The translations under genes and the position numbers were made by a program. 9,605 nucleotides of DNA from an uncultured Oscillospiraceae bacterium. GTDB taxonomy: Bacteria > Bacillota > Clostridia > Oscillospirales > Acutalibacteraceae. Where the stretch lies: contig URRK01000055.1 of the NCBI GenBank assembly GCA_900550315.1, positions 1 to 9,605 of the forward strand. The letters are read 5' to 3'. The notes under the pieces were generated by a model that was given only the letters and a program-made list of their open reading frames with translations, ran no database searches and was not told where the DNA came from. Of this stretch, positions 6,317 through 9,605 are shown in pieces. Within the stretch, counting starts at the first letter, position 1; each line of letters opens with the position of its first letter.

Positions 6317-8311
6317 TTAATCCATTCTAAAATCTAATTCTGCCGGAAGTGGGTACTTTAAATTAGCAGCACAAATAAAAGCCTTGTTGTTCGGGCTGTA
6401 CACCACGCCCGTTTCTTTGGCAAAAATTTTCCCATAAAGCTCAAACCACAGCTGCGAAACCGAACACTCGCCCTCCTTAACATCGGGCATTTCAAAGCCC
6501 GGCTTTAATATTTCGGCCGCTTCGTTTAGCCGGTTAAGCTGCACCAATGCAACCGCCTTGTACAGCCTTAGCCTACCAAGCTTTTGCAGCTTTGGGCTTA
6601 GCCCCTCGTAAATTTTAAGCCATTCTGCCGGCCTGCCGCAGGCTGTTAGCATTTCTGCCGTTTCTACACAAAGCGGTGCGCAGTCGGGTTTTAGCTTAAA
6701 GGCCAGCAAAATATACCGAACAGCTTCTTCAGGCTTTTTATATTCGTTTTTATAAAGCATTGCAATATTCCGCAGTGCCCAGGCGTTTGGCGCCGCCTTG
6801 TTTGATTTTAAAAAATACGCCAACGCGAGTTCTGCCGTGCCCTTACCACAGGTACTTAAGGCGTACTCGGCTACGCCAAGCTGCAGGTAGCTGTACCAGT
6901 TTTGTGCTTTTAGCGCCTTTAACCTGTTGCGCCAAAACTCATCCACCATGTAGCTTTCGGGTTCCTTTTCAACCCCCGGACAGGGAAAGCTACCCATTTC
7001 AAGCAGCTGGCGCCAAGCGACCGTCTGTGCTGAATCAACCTGCGGGAAATTTAGGGTTTTACTTATGGGTTGTTTTCTTACTGCTTCCTCCAGGCTGCCA
7101 AAATCAGAACCGTATGCAACCATTCGGCTTGCCGTTACCGTTTCGTCCGGTGGAAAGTACAATTGCTTAGGATCACCGATTTTTTCGGTCAGTACCTGTT
7201 CAACCCGGTCAACTGCCGCTTTATAATCGCCATGAAAGTCGGTTGCGTTGCCGCAGATGCCGGTATACGCCTCTACCCATTCCCAGCTCTCCTTCCCCTT
7301 CATGGGAATATGCTCCAGCTGTGTGCGCGCCAGCCCTGCCTGAATTTCAATATACGCCGAGCCGCGTTCAGAAAGCCACTCGTTCCAATGGCGGCCGCCC
7401 TGTGCCATTCCCCAGGCAAAAAGCTTACGCCCAAAAAGCCGCTTTGTGGAGCACTGCAACAGCCCTTTACCCTGCTCGTTGACCGCCGCGATCCATTTGT
7501 GTGAGTCCTTTGGAATTTTATAAAAAAAGTCACGCGAGGTTGCAATGTTGCAAGGGTAACTGGCGTCTACCCCGCCGCTTAAGGGCACTGCCGTTTTATC
7601 TATTAAATAATGGTCGGTGTTGTAAAAACTTACAAAGGCCTCTGCCGCCGGGACAATAATTCGCGTGCCCTTTGTTTCCGGCACTGCTATGTTCGACCAC
7701 CAGTACATATATTTTTCATGATCCGACAAGTTTTCAATTCGACAATGAATGTAAAGCACCGGGGAATTTTTATTCACCCAGGCACTTACCGAGTACACAA
7801 CGCCGCGAATACGCTCATATTCATACAGCCGAAGTACTTCGCCGTCTGGCGTTGTTTCAATTACGGCGTGCAGTGGCGAGCAGGTTAGCGGGTTGTGCCC
7901 TTTAATACCAACATTAAACTCAACCCCGCCGGAAAACCACGCGTTTCGCAGCCCAAGGTTCCCCGGTTGAAACACCGGGTTAACATACAAAAGCTCATGC
8001 TTATTATCTTTATCGTAAAGCGACCAAAGTCTGCCCCCAAGCTCCGGCAAAAAAACAGCCCGGATATGGTCATTTTCAACCGAAATGGCGTTAAATTCCC
8101 GCGGTTTTTTTACCCGGTTGTAGCCGTTTTGCATTTTGTAGGGCAGAATTGTTTGAATCATACCCTTGCCAAGGTGCTTTTTTTCACCGCGGCTTACCCG
8201 GTTGGTTGTTTTAAACCCGGCGTGTATATAGCTAACATTTTTAATATCCGGCATAGGGCTTTCATTGCCCAGGTCCGCCGCCGGCAGCACAAGTTTAAAC
8301 TCTTTTACCAT
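6317..8311 (-). CDS. DUF5107 domain protein with C-terminal TPR repeats
   Basis: This 664-residue protein matches the DUF5107 family, beta-rich proteins (probably galactose-mutarotase-like) found in carbohydrate-use loci. Typical stretches are LPELGGRLWSLYDK (88-101), LLYVNPVFQPGNLGLRNAWF (107-126), SGGVEFNVGIKGH (127-139), YEYERIRGVVY (163-173) and MYWWSNIAVPE (202-212). Residues about 473-606 form helical tetratricopeptide-like repeats (for example AWALRNIAMLYKNEYKKPEEAV and LRLYKAVALVQLNRLNEAAEIL, read as two segments), as in other DUF5107-TPR proteins. There is no signal peptide. I chose the ATG at 8311 rather than an in-frame codon at 8356: it begins one base after the stop of the regulator gene, preceded by a weak AAAGAG site four bases away, so translation is probably coupled. 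The biochemical role is unknown; it could bind or modify the sugar handled by the downstream glycosidase. Confidence 0.88.
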   Translation of the reverse strand: MVKEFKLVLPAADLGNESPMPDIKNVSYIHAGFKTTNRVSRGEKKHLGKGMIQTILPYKMQNGYNRVKKPREFNAISVENDHIRAVFLPELGGRLWSLYDKDNKHELLYVNPVFQPGNLGLRNAWFSGGVEFNVGIKGHNPLTCSPLHAVIETTPDGEVLRLYEYERIRGVVYSVSAWVNKNSPVLYIHCRIENLSDHEKYMYWWSNIAVPETKGTRIIVPAAEAFVSFYNTDHYLIDKTAVPLSGGVDASYPCNIATSRDFFYKIPKDSHKWIAAVNEQGKGLLQCSTKRLFGRKLFAWGMAQGGRHWNEWLSERGSAYIEIQAGLARTQLEHIPMKGKESWEWVEAYTGICGNATDFHGDYKAAVDRVEQVLTEKIGDPKQLYFPPDETVTASRMVAYGSDFGSLEEAVRKQPISKTLNFPQVDSAQTVAWRQLLEMGSFPCPGVEKEPESYMVDEFWRNRLKALKAQNWYSYLQLGVAEYALSTCGKGTAELALAYFLKSNKAAPNAWALRNIAMLYKNEYKKPEEAVRYILLAFKLKPDCAPLCVETAEMLTACGRPAEWLKIYEGLSPKLQKLGRLRLYKAVALVQLNRLNEAAEILKPGFEMPDVKEGECSVSQLWFELYGKIFAKETGVVYSPNNKAFICAANLKYPLPAELDFRMD

Positions 8312-8312
8312 T

Positions 8313-9413
8313 TTACTCTTTCTTTCCCCCAAGTGCAGCACAAACGGCGTTTTCAAGCTCCGTGCGGTTTTGAAAGCCGTAGCGCTTTATGATGTTTGAA
8401 AGCCGGTACCGCACCGCTCGTCCTGAAAAAAACAGCCGCTCTGCAATTTGCTCGCAGGTTTCACCCCGTTTTATTCCAAATATTATTTCACGGTCAAAAG
8501 CGTCGCCGGATTGCAGCATGGTTTCTACCCGAATAACATTTTGCACCTCGGCACCCGCAAAATAATTGTCAAGCGGCGGTTCCGCCGCCGTTGCTTTGGG
8601 TTCAAACGGGCGATCGCAAAGCGGGGCGGTGTGCCGAACAATAAGGTAACACGGCAACGACAGCATTAGGTGGCCCTTTGTTCGCATACGGACGAGGTCG
8701 TGGTACAGCTGTACCGACATTTTTCCCATTTCACGGTAATCAAACCTAACGCTGGTTAACCCGCCGCTAAGGTTTGCGCCAAGGTACGAATTACCCATGC
8801 CAACAACATAAAGCCGCTTTGGAACCGTGCCGGCCGGAAGCCGACCCAAAAGCCTTATTGCCACCGTATCATTCGAGCAAAGAACCGCATTGTGGTCCGA
8901 ACGGGTTAGCTGCTCTGCAAATTGCGTAACGCAGGCCTCAAGACTGTTGGAGGCCCAATAAATGTCACCAGGCTGCAAATTTACAGAAGCCTTTGTAAAA
9001 AAATCGGCCTTAACACAATCGGCCAACGAATTGGGGTTAACCCCCAAAAGGGCAACCCGCCGCCTGCCGGCCGCGGCAAACAGATCAACGCACCGGCCTA
9101 TAATTTCCTCAAGCTCAAAGGTAACCCCACTGCACCGCAGCCCTTTAATTGGCAGCACGCTTGCATTAACAATAATTGGCAGGGCACCGCGGCGCAAAAG
9201 CGCTATAACAGAGCTTTCAATCCAACCGGCATGGTTGCCAACAACCAGCGTGTATTGCCCTTTAAGATCATAAGAAAGATCACCGGGATCTACCGCACAA
9301 AGCGTGTCGTGAAAAAAGCGCGCCTCTTCGCGTATTCCGCCGTGAATTAGCTGTGCCCAAAAAGAATTTTTGGCCTCGGGCTGCATAACAACATACAAAA
9401 GGTCTTTTCGCAA
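8313..9413 (-). CDS. LacI-type sensor domain fused to C-terminal LuxR-like HTH regulator
   Basis: The predicted 366-residue regulator begins directly with a LacI/periplasmic-binding-protein-like ligand domain. DLLYVVMQPEAKNSFWAQLI (4-23) is the usual first strand and helix, AVLCSNDTVAIRLLG is the second-lobe signature, and MGNSYLGANLSGGLTSVRFDYREMG is read as the 'VVGFDD...TTVR...MG' segment in two parts. The normal N-terminal LacI helix-turn-helix is absent. Instead residues 307-357 look like a LuxR/GerE helix-turn-helix: DREIIFGIKRGETCEQIAER, then LFFSGRAVRYRLSNIIKRYG with the recognition helix, then FQNRTELENAV. I prefer the TTG at 9413 because AAAGGGGG ends eight bases before it and a promoter lies just upstream. 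An upstream TTG at 9515 would add 34 residues without a recognisable domain. It is the first gene of the operon and probably controls it in response to a sugar. Confidence 0.82.
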   Translation of the reverse strand: MRKDLLYVVMQPEAKNSFWAQLIHGGIREEARFFHDTLCAVDPGDLSYDLKGQYTLVVGNHAGWIESSVIALLRRGALPIIVNASVLPIKGLRCSGVTFELEEIIGRCVDLFAAAGRRRVALLGVNPNSLADCVKADFFTKASVNLQPGDIYWASNSLEACVTQFAEQLTRSDHNAVLCSNDTVAIRLLGRLPAGTVPKRLYVVGMGNSYLGANLSGGLTSVRFDYREMGKMSVQLYHDLVRMRTKGHLMLSLPCYLIVRHTAPLCDRPFEPKATAAEPPLDNYFAGAEVQNVIRVETMLQSGDAFDREIIFGIKRGETCEQIAERLFFSGRAVRYRLSNIIKRYGFQNRTELENAVCAALGGKKE

Positions 9414-9421
9414 GCTTGTGG

Positions 9422-9429
9422 CCCCCTTT
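9422..9429 (-). promoter_or_regulatory. Ribosome binding site fixing the TTG start at 9413
   Basis: On the minus strand AAAGGGGG occupies 9429-9422, eight bases before the TTG at 9413. Nothing similar at good spacing precedes the in-frame TTG at 9515 (AAGG lies about 12 bases away), and the protein translated from 9413 starts exactly at the first strand of the sensor domain. Confidence 0.7.
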
Positions 9430-9435
9430 CGGTCT

Positions 9436-9470
9436 ATTATAGATATATCACGCCGCAACCAATCTTTCAA
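9436..9470 (-). promoter_or_regulatory. Likely promoter of the three-gene minus-strand operon
   Basis: On the minus strand TTGAAA (9470-9465), a 17-base spacer and TATATC (9447-9442) form a fair sigma-A promoter. A perfect TATAAT (9441-9436) follows at once but lacks a well-spaced -35; TTGGTT lies 15 bases before it. Either element would start transcription within about 10-20 bases of the Shine-Dalgarno, giving a short leader. The palindrome GATATATC (9449-9442) overlaps the -10 and could be part of an operator. Confidence 0.55.
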
Positions 9471-9605
9471 GGAAATTTTTAAGTTTGGAACAGAAAAATT
9501 TTTTCCAATCCGCAAAACTGTTCATTGCCTTGCAAAAAGTAAACCGAAAACTTTTGTGCGGCCAACGCCCGCAGGGGATTTACGCAAGAACCGGTAAAAG
9601 GTACT

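Noticed and set aside
7759..7772. CCGGGGAATTTT matching an arm of the palindrome at 1874-1909
   Set aside because: Only one arm is present and it lies within conserved DUF5107 coding sequence, so chance similarity is the simpler explanation.
7895..8392. 165-codon open frame antisense to the DUF5107 and regulator genes
   Set aside because: Both minus-strand genes have clear family motifs across this region; the antisense frame shows none and is a codon-bias shadow.
9414..9515. 34-residue N-terminal extension of the regulator from TTG 9515
   Set aside because: No domain is recognisable in it, the ribosome site is poorly spaced, and a promoter and stronger Shine-Dalgarno lie inside it.
9451..9525. 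A 25-codon minus-strand frame starting with ATG at 9525, offset from the regulator frame
   Set aside because: AAGG is only two bases from the ATG, the peptide has no recognisable features, and it does not supply a missing helix-turn-helix to the regulator.

Overview
The window looks like chromosomal DNA of a low-to-mid GC member of the Bacillota, most likely a gut clostridium of the Oscillospiraceae/Ruminococcaceae type. This is inferred from purine-rich Shine-Dalgarno sequences, near-consensus sigma-A promoters with extended -10 elements, strong U-tailed hairpin terminators and the protein families present. No marker gene settles the taxonomy. I see no mobile element, tRNA, rRNA or CRISPR array.

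Left part, plus strand: the 3' part of nagB (cut by the window edge) and a complete nagA form the end of an amino-sugar operon. NagA deacetylates N-acetylglucosamine-6-phosphate and NagB converts the product to fructose-6-phosphate and ammonia. An intrinsic terminator closes the operon at about 1800. A 16-bp perfect inverted repeat without a U-tract follows. Next comes a separately promoted gene for a stand-alone protein of the 2-oxoacid dehydrogenase E2/chloramphenicol acetyltransferase fold, in which the usual catalytic histidine is a glutamate.

Middle, 2957-4170: about 500 bases without a recognisable gene, containing hairpins and one very strong terminator. A textbook promoter (TTGACC-N17-TATAAT) then drives a short frame that joins the C-terminal piece of an acetylxylan-esterase-like alpha/beta hydrolase, without its nucleophile domain, to a DUF1653 domain. 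It has no ATG or GTG start and may be a gene remnant or a novel small fusion. A bidirectional terminator separates it from the convergent operon on the right.

Right part, minus strand (9470 to 4171): a compact three-gene operon. Its first gene encodes a LacI-type sugar-sensor domain with no N-terminal DNA-binding domain and a LuxR/GerE-like helix-turn-helix at the C terminus. One base after its stop begins a DUF5107 protein with a TPR tail. A large putative glycosidase resembling DUF6067/GH123-like proteins follows. None of the three has a signal peptide, so this looks like a self-regulated cytoplasmic glycan-processing module whose substrate is unknown. It is the best candidate here for an undescribed system.
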